A stretch of 64,000 bases of DNA from positions 248,001 through 312,000 of the forward strand of contig NZ_JAWDIC010000004.1 of assembly GCF_032464895.1 (NCBI RefSeq), given 5' to 3'. The first letter of the stretch is position 1. Every line of letters starts with the position of its first letter. Made by a program: the position numbers and the translations under genes. The DNA comes from Phycicoccus sp. M110.8 (GTDB taxonomy: Bacteria > Actinomycetota > Actinomycetes > Actinomycetales > Dermatophilaceae). This document shows positions 32,827 through 40,351 of this stretch, piece by piece. Under the pieces are notes generated by a model. It had not been told where the DNA came from and did not search any database. It worked only from the letters and a program-made list of their open reading frames with translations.

Positions 32827-33984
32827 TCAGCCCACGGCCCGCAGGAGCACCATCTCGAGGCAGAACCCGGGTCCCATGGCCATGAGCATGCCGTACGACC
32901 CGGGAGCCGGCGGCCGCTCGCGCAGGGTGTCCGCGAGGACGTGCAGGACCGAGGCGGACGAGAGGTTGCCGATCCGGTCCAGCGACCGCCAGGTGACGCC
33001 GAGTGCGTCGTCCGGCACCTCGAGGGCGTCCTCCATGGCCTCGAGCACCTTCGGGCCGCCGGGATGCGCCACCCAGAAGCCGACGTCCGCCCGGGTGAGA
33101 CCGTGGTCGGCGAGAAAGCCGTCGACGTCGGCCCGCAGGTGGGTGCGCACCAGCTCGGGCACCTCGACGCCGAGGACGATGCGCAGCCCGGTGGCTCCGA
33201 CGTCCCAGCCCATCGCGCGCTCGCTGTCCGGGTAGAGGCGGCTGCGCGTCGACAGCACCCGCACGTCGGGCCGGGCGCCGGCGACGGAGGTCGCGGTCCC
33301 GGTGGTCGGGCCGCCCTCGTCGTCGTCCTCGTCCTCGCCCTCGGCCGCGGTGTCGGCGGCGGCCCGTGCCGCTGCTCGGGCAGCGCCGAGCAGCACGACG
33401 GCCGCGGCGCCGTCCCCGAACAGCCCACTGGCCACGAGGTTCGCGGTCGAGGTGTCGTCGTGCTGGACGGTGAGGCTGCACAGCTCGACCGACAGCAGCA
33501 CCGCGACGTCGTCCGGGTGGCCGAGCAGGTGGTCGTGCACGCGCGCCACGCCGGCGGCCCCGGCGACGCAGCCCAGCCCGACGACCGGCACGCGCTTCAC
33601 GTCGGGCCGCAGGCCGATCCGGGCGGCGATGCGCGCGTCGAGGGACGGCACGGCCAGCCCGGTCACGGTCGTGGAGAGGATGAGGTCGACGTCGGCGGGG
33701 GTGAGGTCGGCGTCCTTCAGGGCGTCGACGACGGCCTGAGCCCCGAGCTCGACGGCCGCCGCGATGAACGCGTCGTTGCTCTGGCCGAAGTCGCGCAACG
33801 CGGCATACCGCTCCAGGGGGAGCGCCAGATGCCGCTGGCTGACGCCGGCGTTGGCGTGGATCCGCTCGAGGAGGGCGCGGTCCACGCCCTTGGCGCCGAG
33901 CATGTCGGCGAGGGCGGCGGTGACCTCGGCCTGCGGGTACCGGTGGTCGGGGAGCACTCCGGCGACTGAGGCGATGCGGGTCAC
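32827..33984 (-). CDS. Type III polyketide synthase (SrsA/AgqA-like)
   Basis: 385 residues of the chalcone-synthase fold. The catalytic triad is visible: Cys in [15 protein letters not shown], His in [15 protein letters not shown], Asn in [14 protein letters not shown]. The GPGF loop is kept as [11 protein letters not shown]. It condenses acyl-CoA with malonyl-CoA to make alkylresorcinols or alkylpyrones. An acidic insert of about 20 residues ([11 protein letters not shown], near 217) is unusual. The start is GTG 33984, with a TAGGCT -10 box 6 bp upstream. It opens the four-gene operon. Confidence 0.93.
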   Translation of the reverse strand: MTRIASVAGVLPDHRYPQAEVTAALADMLGAKGVDRALLERIHANAGVSQRHLALPLERYAALRDFGQSNDAFIAAAVELGAQAVVDALKDADLTPADVDLILSTTVTGLAVPSLDARIAARIGLRPDVKRVPVVGLGCVAGAAGVARVHDHLLGHPDDVAVLLSVELCSLTVQHDDTSTANLVASGLFGDGAAAVVLLGAARAAARAAADTAAEGEDEDDDEGGPTTGTATSVAGARPDVRVLSTRSRLYPDSERAMGWDVGATGLRIVLGVEVPELVRTHLRADVDGFLADHGLTRADVGFWVAHPGGPKVLEAMEDALEVPDDALGVTWRSLDRIGNLSSASVLHVLADTLRERPPAPGSYGMLMAMGPGFCLEMVLLRAVG

Positions 33985-34106
33985 CGCACGAGCCTAGGCA
34001 CAGCGGGGACCCCTGCGCCTCATGAGGGGCGTCGTGATCGGCGCCACGGTCGGTGCTCACCGACGGGCGCGGTCCTGCGCGTGCCCTCCGCGCCTAGGGT
34101 GGGCCC
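33985..34106. promoter_or_regulatory. Divergent promoter region, type III PKS versus UbiA
   Basis: TAGGCT on the minus strand (33996-33991) is 6 bp before the PKS GTG, and TAGGGT on the plus strand (34095-34100) is 6 bp before the UbiA GTG. Both spacings fit leaderless transcription from -10 boxes of the TANNNT kind. No clear -35 or shared operator dyad is visible. Confidence 0.5.
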
Positions 34107-34949
34107 GTGCCCGAGCGACCAGGACGCAACGCGTCAGCTCCCGCGTCCTCCGCTCCCGTCCTCGGGCTGGTGCGGGCGTGCCACCCCGGCCCGACGGTCG
34201 CCGTCACGGTGCTGACCGCGCTGCTCGCGGTTGCGCTGGGGCTGCCGAGGTCGGCCCTGCTGCTCGTGACGGGGGCGGTCCTCGCCGGGCAGCTCACCAT
34301 CGGGTGGTCCAACGACGTCATCGACGCAGCGCGGGACCGCGTCGTCGGGCGGCCGGACAAGCCTTTGGCCAGCGGGGAGGTGGCGGAGCCGATGGTGCGG
34401 ACCGCCATCGGCGTCGCTGCCGTGGCCTGCGTCGGGCTCTCGCTCGCGTGCGGCTGGCGCTCGGCGGTCGTGCACCTCGGCCTCGGGGTGGCGTCCGGCT
34501 GGGCATACAACCTCGGGCTCAAGCGCACCGCGTGGTCCGCGGTGCCGTATGCCGTGGCCTTCGGGGCGCTGCCGGCGGTCGTGTCCCTGGCGGGGCCCGG
34601 ACGGGAGTGGCCGCCGCCGTGGATGGTCCTCACCGGCGCGCTGCTCGGTGTGGGGGCCCACCTGCTGAACGCGCTTCCGGACCTCGCCGACGACGCCGTG
34701 ACCGGCGTGCACGGCCTGCCACAGCGGCTGGGGGCGCGGCGGGTCCGCGTGGTGGCCGCGGTCGTGCTGCTGGCCGGTTCGGTGGTGGCGACGTTCGGGC
34801 CGGCGGGGGGTGCGCCGGCGTGGGCAGTGGTCGGCCTGGGCCTGTGTGTCGTCCTCGCGGTCGCGACCGTGGTCCTGCGCGGGAGGTGGCCCTTCGTGGC
34901 GGCAGTGGGCATCGCGCTGGTCGACGTGGTGGTCCTGGTCCTGCGCTGA
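34107..34949 (+). CDS. UbiA family prenyltransferase (AgqD-like)
   Basis: 280 residues with about eight membrane helices. The two Asp-rich motifs that bind Mg-prenyl diphosphate are SNDVIDAARDRVVGRPDKPL near residue 68 and LPDLADDAVTGVHGLPQ near 190. It transfers a prenyl chain to an aromatic or quinol acceptor. Divergence from the type III PKS operon, which also carries idi, suggests its acceptor is the polyketide phenol, as for AgqD of the alkyl-dihydrogeranyl-methoxyhydroquinone pathway. Other acceptors cannot be excluded. Confidence 0.9.
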   Translation: MPERPGRNASAPASSAPVLGLVRACHPGPTVAVTVLTALLAVALGLPRSALLLVTGAVLAGQLTIGWSNDVIDAARDRVVGRPDKPLASGEVAEPMVRTAIGVAAVACVGLSLACGWRSAVVHLGLGVASGWAYNLGLKRTAWSAVPYAVAFGALPAVVSLAGPGREWPPPWMVLTGALLGVGAHLLNALPDLADDAVTGVHGLPQRLGARRVRVVAAVVLLAGSVVATFGPAGGAPAWAVVGLGLCVVLAVATVVLRGRWPFVAAVGIALVDVVVLVLR

Positions 34950-34995
34950 GGGCGCGGCCACCGGACGCACGCCGCGCGACCACCCGACCCGCCCT

Positions 34996-35066
34996 CGCAA
35001 GACAACGGTTGCCCGGCATACCTCGGGTTGTTGTCCCGCGGGTTGCCGCGCAACCGTTGTCTTGCG
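34996..35066. repeat. Perfect 17-bp inverted repeat with 37-bp loop
   Basis: CGCAAGACAACGGTTGC (34996-35012) and its exact reverse complement (35050-35066) lie between the UbiA and ArsR genes. The loop carries GGTTG repeats and one GGCATAC word. There is no T-tract. It may terminate the UbiA transcript, but the long loop is unusual for this. Confidence 0.85.
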
Positions 35067-35102
35067 GGCTGGGGACGTGGCGGCGTCCCCCGGTGCGTAC
35101 CC

Positions 35103-35131
35103 TTGCGGTTACGTAACGGAGTGGGTACGCT
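35103..35131 (+). promoter_or_regulatory. ArsR promoter with palindromic operator
   Basis: TTGCGG (35103-35108), a 17-bp spacer and TACGCT (35126-35131) make a good promoter. The TTACGTAA core palindrome (GTTACGTAAC, 35108-35117) lies in the spacer. The -10 ends 7 bp before ATG 35139, so the transcript is probably leaderless and self-repressed. Confidence 0.65.
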
Positions 35132-35138
35132 CACGACC

Positions 35139-35456
35139 ATGGACGCGGTGATGCAGGCGCTGGCCGACCCCAGCCGCAGGACGGTGCTCGACATCCTGCG
35201 CGACCACCCGGCGACGGCCGGGGAGCTGGCCGACGCGCTGCCGATCGCGAGGCCCGGCGTCTCGCGGCACCTGCGGGTTCTCCGCGAGGCGGGGCTGGTC
35301 GACGTGCGCCAGGAGGCGCAGCGACGCATCTACAGCCTTCGTCCCGAGGCGCTCGCGCCGGTGGACGAGTGGCTCGAGGGCTACCGGGTCCTGTGGCAGC
35401 ACCGGCTCGACGCACTGCACACCGAGATCGCACGAGGGAAGAGGGCACGACGATGA
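35139..35456 (+). CDS. ArsR family repressor
   Basis: 105 residues. The winged helix-turn-helix reads MQALADPSRRTVLDILRDHP, TAGELADALPIARPGVSRHL and VRQEAQRRIYSLRPEAL. There are no Cys metal ligands, so it belongs to the non-metal ArsR group that is paired with SRPBCC proteins. The ATG is chosen by the leaderless promoter. It overlaps the SRPBCC gene by ATGA. Confidence 0.92.
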   Translation: MDAVMQALADPSRRTVLDILRDHPATAGELADALPIARPGVSRHLRVLREAGLVDVRQEAQRRIYSLRPEALAPVDEWLEGYRVLWQHRLDALHTEIARGKRARR

Positions 35457-35977
35457 CCATCCTGGGGACGACGAGGGCGCTGGACGACACCCGAGGGGCG
35501 GTGCGGGTCGAGGACGTCTTCGACACCGACGTCGACGACCTCTGGGCGGCCTGCACCCAGCCCGAGCGGCTCGCGCGCTGGATCGCGGAGGTCTCCGGCG
35601 ACCTGCGCGAGGGAGGGACGGCGCACGCCGTCTTCACCAGCACGTGGACCGGCGCGGTCACCATCGAGGTCTGCGAGGCGCCCTCCCACCTGCTGCTCAC
35701 GACAGCCCCGGGCACCGACGAGGAGGGACAGGTCGAGGCCTGGCTCACCCCCGAGGGCGGCCGGACGCGACTGGTGGTCGAGGAGCGCGGCCTGCCCGTG
35801 GGCGCCCTGCACTTCTACGGCGCCGGGTGGCAGGTCCACCTCGAGGACCTCGCCCGCTCGCTGGCCAGCGGCGGGTCGGCGCATCCCGGCGGCTGGTCCT
35901 CCGAGGAGGCGGCCCCGGACTGGCACGCGCGCTGGCAGGAGCTCACCCCGGCATACGAGGACGCCGCGCAGGCCTGA
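35453..35977 (+). CDS. SRPBCC (AHSA1-like) protein
   Basis: 174 residues with the helix-grip fold: VRVEDVFDTDVDDLWAACTQ, PERLARWIAEVSGDLREGG, and a C-terminal helix region with WQVHLEDLARSL. SRPBCC proteins bind small hydrophobic ligands in a central pocket. The pair with ArsR is a common actinobacterial arrangement; the ligand is unknown. Confidence 0.9.
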   Translation: MTILGTTRALDDTRGAVRVEDVFDTDVDDLWAACTQPERLARWIAEVSGDLREGGTAHAVFTSTWTGAVTIEVCEAPSHLLLTTAPGTDEEGQVEAWLTPEGGRTRLVVEERGLPVGALHFYGAGWQVHLEDLARSLASGGSAHPGGWSSEEAAPDWHARWQELTPAYEDAAQA

Positions 35978-36040
35978 CGCGGGCGACTGGAGGACCTCCG
36001 GCACTGACGCCGCCGGCCGACACCACGGCACGGTGGTCGC

Positions 36041-37231
36041 GTGGAGAGGGGTGCCCGGACGGGCCGAGCCGTGCGGCCGCAGCTGCGCGCACTGCTGACG
36101 GTGGTGCTGTCCGCGGCGCTGCTCACGGCGTGCGCCACGACGCAGCCGCCCTCGTCCCCGCCGGCCACGGGGACGCGCGCCACGACCCCGACGTCGCCGC
36201 AGCCCAAGGGCCCCACGACCCGACCCTCACCTAGGACGACACCCACGCGGCCGCCGTCCACGACGACGGCCACCACCCCGCGGACCGGCAGCACCACGCC
36301 CCGACCGTCGACGGCACCCCCCGTCCGAGCTGGGCAGCCGGCCTGGGTCGCCGTCTCCGTCGCCACGCTGTGGAGCACGCCGTCGTCCCCGCGCGCGGTC
36401 GACGCGCCGGCCCTGCGGGCGCCTGCCGACGTCCGGGGGTGGCTCGCCGCGATGACGCTCGCAGACCGCAGGGGCCTGCAGGGTCGCGCGGAGACGCAGT
36501 CACTGCTCGGGGACCGGCTCCTGGTCACCGCCGTGAGCGGCTCCTGGGCGTCGGTCGTCGCGCCCGACCAGCCGACGCCCAAGGACGCTCGGGGCTACCC
36601 GGGCTGGGTCCCCGTGCGCCAGCTGAGCGCGGTGGCCCCACGCTCGGGCACGCAGGCCGCCACCGTGGTGGCGCGGACGGCGTGGCTGCGCGGCGACACG
36701 GCTGCCGCCGCCCGGGTCGTCGAGGTGAGCTTCGGCACCTGGCTGCCCGTGCTCGGCACCGCCGGCGGCCTCGTGCAGGTGGCCCTCCCGGGCGGTGTGG
36801 TGCGGCGGGTCGACCCCACGGCCGTGGTGCGGACGAGCACCGACGGTCGTGCGCTGCCGGCCACCGGCGCGTCCGTCGTGGCCTCGGCGCGGGGGTTCAC
36901 CGGGCTGCCGTACCTGTGGGCGGGACGGTCCGGCTTCGGGTTCGACTGCTCGGGGCTGACGTCCCTGGTCTACCGGGTCCACGGCGTGCGGATCCCGCGC
37001 GACGCGGACGCGCAGGCACTCGCGGGTCGTCGTGTCGCGTCCACGTCCACGGTGCCCGGGGACCTGCTCTTCTACGCCACCTCCAGCGGCTACGTGCACC
37101 ACGTGGCGATGTATGCCGGGTCCGGCCTCATGGTCCAGTCGCCCGCCACCGGGCAGAGCGTCCAGACCATCCCCGTCGCGACCCCCGCGTATGCCGTGCA
37201 GCAGGCCGGGGCCCGCCGCTACCTGCCCTGA
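36041..37231 (+). CDS. NlpC/P60 cell-wall hydrolase, lipoprotein
   Basis: 396 residues. Signal with lipobox LLTAC (Cys near residue 28), a Pro/Thr-rich wall-spanning linker (about 30-105), two SH3-like segments, and a C-terminal NlpC/P60 domain (about 280-395) with catalytic Cys in GFGFDCSGLTSLVYRVHG, His in YVHHVAMYAGSGLMVQ and a third polar residue in QSPATG. It should cut peptide stems of peptidoglycan outside the membrane. The GTG start is 63 bp after the SRPBCC stop; no close ribosome site. Confidence 0.9.
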   Translation: MERGARTGRAVRPQLRALLTVVLSAALLTACATTQPPSSPPATGTRATTPTSPQPKGPTTRPSPRTTPTRPPSTTTATTPRTGSTTPRPSTAPPVRAGQPAWVAVSVATLWSTPSSPRAVDAPALRAPADVRGWLAAMTLADRRGLQGRAETQSLLGDRLLVTAVSGSWASVVAPDQPTPKDARGYPGWVPVRQLSAVAPRSGTQAATVVARTAWLRGDTAAAARVVEVSFGTWLPVLGTAGGLVQVALPGGVVRRVDPTAVVRTSTDGRALPATGASVVASARGFTGLPYLWAGRSGFGFDCSGLTSLVYRVHGVRIPRDADAQALAGRRVASTSTVPGDLLFYATSSGYVHHVAMYAGSGLMVQSPATGQSVQTIPVATPAYAVQQAGARRYLP

Positions 37232-37452
37232 CGGCGACCCCACCGGAAGTACGCCAGGGGCACGAGTCCGAACGAGTTTGCTGCGGCGACCGCCAGGGCC
37301 CAGCGCCACTTGGGCCCGCGCACCTGCTCGGCCGGCCGGCGCGCGAGGTCGACGAGGGCGGCCACCTTCAGCGCCGCCTCGACCGCGCCCGCGACCACCA
37401 CGAACCGCCGGGTGCCCGGGCTGAGCTCGTCCCACTTCCTCGTCCTGGCCAC
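37219..37452 (-). CDS. Small membrane protein, PLD-nuclease N-terminal-like
   Basis: 77 residues from GTG 37452. One helix near residues 18-36 (VVVAGAVEAALKVAALVDLA) and one near 50-70 (WALAVAAANSFGLVPLAYF), with a basic end. The WRWAL...N..G.VPLAYF..GRR shape is that of short phospholipase-D-nuclease N-terminal domain proteins. Function unknown. Its 3' end overlaps the convergent NlpC/P60 gene by 13 bp. Confidence 0.75.
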   Translation of the reverse strand: MARTRKWDELSPGTRRFVVVAGAVEAALKVAALVDLARRPAEQVRGPKWRWALAVAAANSFGLVPLAYFRWGRRQGR

Positions 37453-37500
37453 GACACCACGATGCGCCGGGTGGCCTCGCGCGGGCAAGGTCCCCGCGGT

Positions 37501-37550
37501 GGTGTCGGCAGGTGTCGGCGGGCGTCGGCACGTGTCGGCACGTGTCGGCC
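37501..37550. repeat. 10-bp tandem repeat, five copies
   Basis: Five consecutive units of consensus SGTGTCGGCA occur between the small membrane protein gene and the divergent epimerase gene. Each copy differs from consensus at zero to two bases. The 10-bp period is close to one DNA helical turn. Confidence 0.8.
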
Positions 37551-37581
37551 CGTCGCGCGCGCCACATCCGCGCCACGCCCG

Positions 37582-37587
37582 TAGGGT
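37582..37587 (+). promoter_or_regulatory. -10 box of a leaderless epimerase promoter
   Basis: TAGGGT lies 6 bp before ATG 37594, so transcription probably starts at the start codon. The same box and spacing occurs at the UbiA gene and, with 7 bp, at the MerR gene. Confidence 0.5.
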
Positions 37588-37593
37588 CGCAGG

Positions 37594-38598
37594 ATGAAGG
37601 TCGTCGTCGTCGGTGGGACCGGCCACATCGGAACGTTCCTCGTCCCGCGCCTGGTGCGCGCCGGCCACGAGGTTGTCGTCCTCAGCCGCGGCACCCGGGA
37701 GCCCTACGCCTCCGCGCCCGAGTGGCAGCAGGTCGAGCGGATCGCGGTCGACCGTGAGGCCGAGGACGGCGACGGGTCGTTCCCCGGCCGGGTCGCGGAC
37801 CTGGGGGCCGACGCGGTCGTCGACCTCGTCTGCTTCACGGTCGAGTCCGCCTCGGCCCTGGTCGAGCGGCTGCGCGGGGAGGTCGGGCACCTGGTGCACT
37901 GCGGATCGGTGTGGCGCTACGGCCCGAGCCGCAAGCTGCCGATCCGCGAGGACGGTGCGGCAGCAGGACCGCCGACCGACGAGTACGGCGTCGCCAAGGA
38001 CGCCATCGCCCGGATGCTCGAGGAGGAGACGCGCACCGGCGGGCTGGTCACGACCTCGCTGCACCCCGGGCACATCACGGGCCCCGGGTGGGCGCCGATC
38101 GGGCCGCTGGGCAACCTCGACCCCGGCGTCTGGCGCACCCTGTCCGCCGGTGAGCCGCTCGCCGTCCCCGGCAGCGGCGCCGAGCTGCTGCACCACGTCC
38201 ACGCCGACGACGTCGCCCAGGCGTTCGAGCTCGCGGTGACGCACCGCGACGCCGCGGCGGGGGAGTCCTTCAACGTCGTCGCACCCAGTGCCCTGACCGT
38301 GCGCGGGTACGCCGAGATCGCCGCGGGCTGGTTCGGGCAGGAGGTGGCCGTGCAGCCGCAGACGTGGGAGGAGTTCCGCGCGGGCACGACCGACGAGCAC
38401 GCCGACACCAGCTGGGCCCACCTGAACCGCAGCCAGTACCTGGCCATCGACAAGGCGCGCGGCCTGCTCGGCTGGACGCCGCGGTACGAGCCCGAGGACG
38501 CCGCGCTGGAGGCGGTGCGCTGGCTGGTCGAGCACGGGCAGCTCGAGGTCAGCAACCCCTTGCGGGAGAACAACTCCAACCACCTGGTCAGCGGCTGA
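37594..38598 (+). CDS. NAD-dependent epimerase/dehydratase family protein (extended SDR-like)
   Basis: 334 residues. NAD(P)-binding motif VVVVGGTGHIGTFLVPRLVR at the start, DAVVDLVCFT, HCGSVWRYGPSRKLPIREDG, and YGVAKDAIARML holding the YxxxK pair. The C-terminal half has LHHVHADDVAQAFELAV, typical of sugar-nucleotide or isoflavone-reductase-like proteins. The substrate is not clear. It ends inside the convergent GH15 gene (11-bp overlap). Confidence 0.88.
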   Translation: MKVVVVGGTGHIGTFLVPRLVRAGHEVVVLSRGTREPYASAPEWQQVERIAVDREAEDGDGSFPGRVADLGADAVVDLVCFTVESASALVERLRGEVGHLVHCGSVWRYGPSRKLPIREDGAAAGPPTDEYGVAKDAIARMLEEETRTGGLVTTSLHPGHITGPGWAPIGPLGNLDPGVWRTLSAGEPLAVPGSGAELLHHVHADDVAQAFELAVTHRDAAAGESFNVVAPSALTVRGYAEIAAGWFGQEVAVQPQTWEEFRAGTTDEHADTSWAHLNRSQYLAIDKARGLLGWTPRYEPEDAALEAVRWLVEHGQLEVSNPLRENNSNHLVSG

Positions 38599-40351
38599 GG
38601 ACGCCAGCCGTCTCCAGCAGCATGGCGTGCGTGAACGCCTGCGGCAGGTTGCCCCGCAGCTGCCGTTGCTGGACGTCGTACTCCTCGGCATACAGCCCGG
38701 GAGGGCCGCACGCGGCCCGGTTTCGCTCGAACCAGCGCACCGCCTCGACGTCGTCACCCTGGTGGTGCAGCGCCAGCGCCATCATCAGCCCGCACATGGT
38801 GAACGCCCCCTGGCTCACCCCGAGCCGGTGGTCACCGTCGTCCCCATCGAAGAAGCGGTACAGGTAGCCGTCCTCGACGAGCTCGCGGCCCACGACCTCG
38901 AGCGTGCGCCGCGTCCGCGGGTCGTCCGCGGGCAGCGCGCCGCGCACCGGCGGCAGCAGCAGGGCGGCATCGGGACCGGTCACGTCCTGCGCGCGCTGCC
39001 ACGACCCGTCCGGCGCGAGACAGCGCTGCGTGGTGTGGTGCAGGACCTTCGTGGCGAGCTGGTCCCACCGGGACGCCTCCGCGCGTGGGGCCTCGCGTGC
39101 CACCGCGCGCAGGCCGGCCACGCACGCGAGGCGCGAGTGCGTCCACCAGTGGTCGTCCAGCTCCCAGATGCCGGCGTCGGGCTGGTCCCAGGCCGTCTCC
39201 ACGTGCCGCACCAGTGCCTGCACCGCGCGCCAGCCGTCGCCGTCGAGCCGGTCGAGGCAGGCCGCGCGCGCATACATCTGCAGCAGCTCCCCGAACTCGT
39301 CGAGCTGGGTCTGCCCGCGCACCCAGTTGCCCACCACGTCGCAGCCACCGGGGTAGCCGGGCAGGTCCAGGCGCCGCTCGTGCGGGAGGCCGGTGCCGTC
39401 CACCCGGTATGCCGGGCGCAGCGCGCCGCCGTCGAGGACGCGCTCGGTCGCGAACCGGACCGCGCTGTCGAGCAGCTCGGGTCGGCCGACAGCGCTCGAC
39501 CCCATGGCGACGTAGGCCTGGTCGCGGAGCCAGACGTAGCGGTAGTCGTAGGAGTTGGACTCGTCGGCCTTCTCGGGCAGGCCGAGCGTGGCAGCGGCGA
39601 CCATCCCGCCCTCAGGGTGCGTCATGCCGCACAGGACGGCGTAGGCGTGCCGGGCGTCCCGCGGGGCGGCCGTGTGCCCGAACGCGTCTGGCACACGGTC
39701 GTGCCATGCCGCCGTCGTCCGGTCCCACAGCTCGTCCGCGGAGGGAACGGGGCCGTCGTGGATCCGTCCGATCTCTAGGACGAGGTCGTGGTGCTCCCCG
39801 GGCGCGACGGACAGGTGCGCCCGCAGGCGTCCGTCGGCGTCCACGACTGCGTCCGGCGCTCCGCGCCAGCGCATGCGGTGCTCGCCCACGGTGGCCGTCC
39901 AGCTGCCGTCGTCGTGACGGCGCAGGTCACGCCACGGCTCCTTCCCGAAGCCCGCCCGCAGGTCCAGCACGACCCGGACGTCGGCCCGGTCGGCCACGGC
40001 GTCGACCCGGCGCAGCAGCACCACGGTGTCCGGGTCGCCGGGGTAGGCCAGGGCCTCACGGCACTCGATCTCGGTGCTGGGGGTCACCCAGCGGTCCCGC
40101 CAGACCAGGGTGCCTGGCTCGTAGTAGCCGCCCCACACGCACGGCTCGACCGGCGTCACGGCATACCCGCCGTCGCCCCCGACGAGGGAGGCGAGGACCG
40201 CGTCGCTGTCCCACCGCGGTGCACACAGCCAGACCACGTCGCCGCGCGGGCCGACCAGGGCGCCCCGGTGGCCGTCGGCGAGCAGGGCGTAGTCGCGCAG
40301 CGAGTGGGGCGGGAACTCGGCCCACAGCGGCGGGCCGTCGGGCGTGCTCAC
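38588..40351 (-). CDS. GH15 glucoamylase/trehalase-like glycoside hydrolase
   Basis: 587 residues. An N-terminal beta-sandwich (IRDYALL-like opening HSLRDYALLADGHRGALVGP) is followed by the alpha/alpha barrel. Catalytic acid Glu lies in DAGIWELDDHWWTHSRL and catalytic base Glu in PPGLYAEEYDVQQRQLRGN; SYDYRYVWLRDQAYVAMG is the conserved barrel core. The family includes glucoamylases, glucodextranases and actinobacterial trehalases. No signal peptide, so it acts in the cytoplasm. Its GTG overlaps the stop of the enolase-family gene, making it the last gene of a five-gene operon. Confidence 0.92.
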   Translation of the reverse strand: MSTPDGPPLWAEFPPHSLRDYALLADGHRGALVGPRGDVVWLCAPRWDSDAVLASLVGGDGGYAVTPVEPCVWGGYYEPGTLVWRDRWVTPSTEIECREALAYPGDPDTVVLLRRVDAVADRADVRVVLDLRAGFGKEPWRDLRRHDDGSWTATVGEHRMRWRGAPDAVVDADGRLRAHLSVAPGEHHDLVLEIGRIHDGPVPSADELWDRTTAAWHDRVPDAFGHTAAPRDARHAYAVLCGMTHPEGGMVAAATLGLPEKADESNSYDYRYVWLRDQAYVAMGSSAVGRPELLDSAVRFATERVLDGGALRPAYRVDGTGLPHERRLDLPGYPGGCDVVGNWVRGQTQLDEFGELLQMYARAACLDRLDGDGWRAVQALVRHVETAWDQPDAGIWELDDHWWTHSRLACVAGLRAVAREAPRAEASRWDQLATKVLHHTTQRCLAPDGSWQRAQDVTGPDAALLLPPVRGALPADDPRTRRTLEVVGRELVEDGYLYRFFDGDDGDHRLGVSQGAFTMCGLMMALALHHQGDDVEAVRWFERNRAACGPPGLYAEEYDVQQRQLRGNLPQAFTHAMLLETAGVLSR

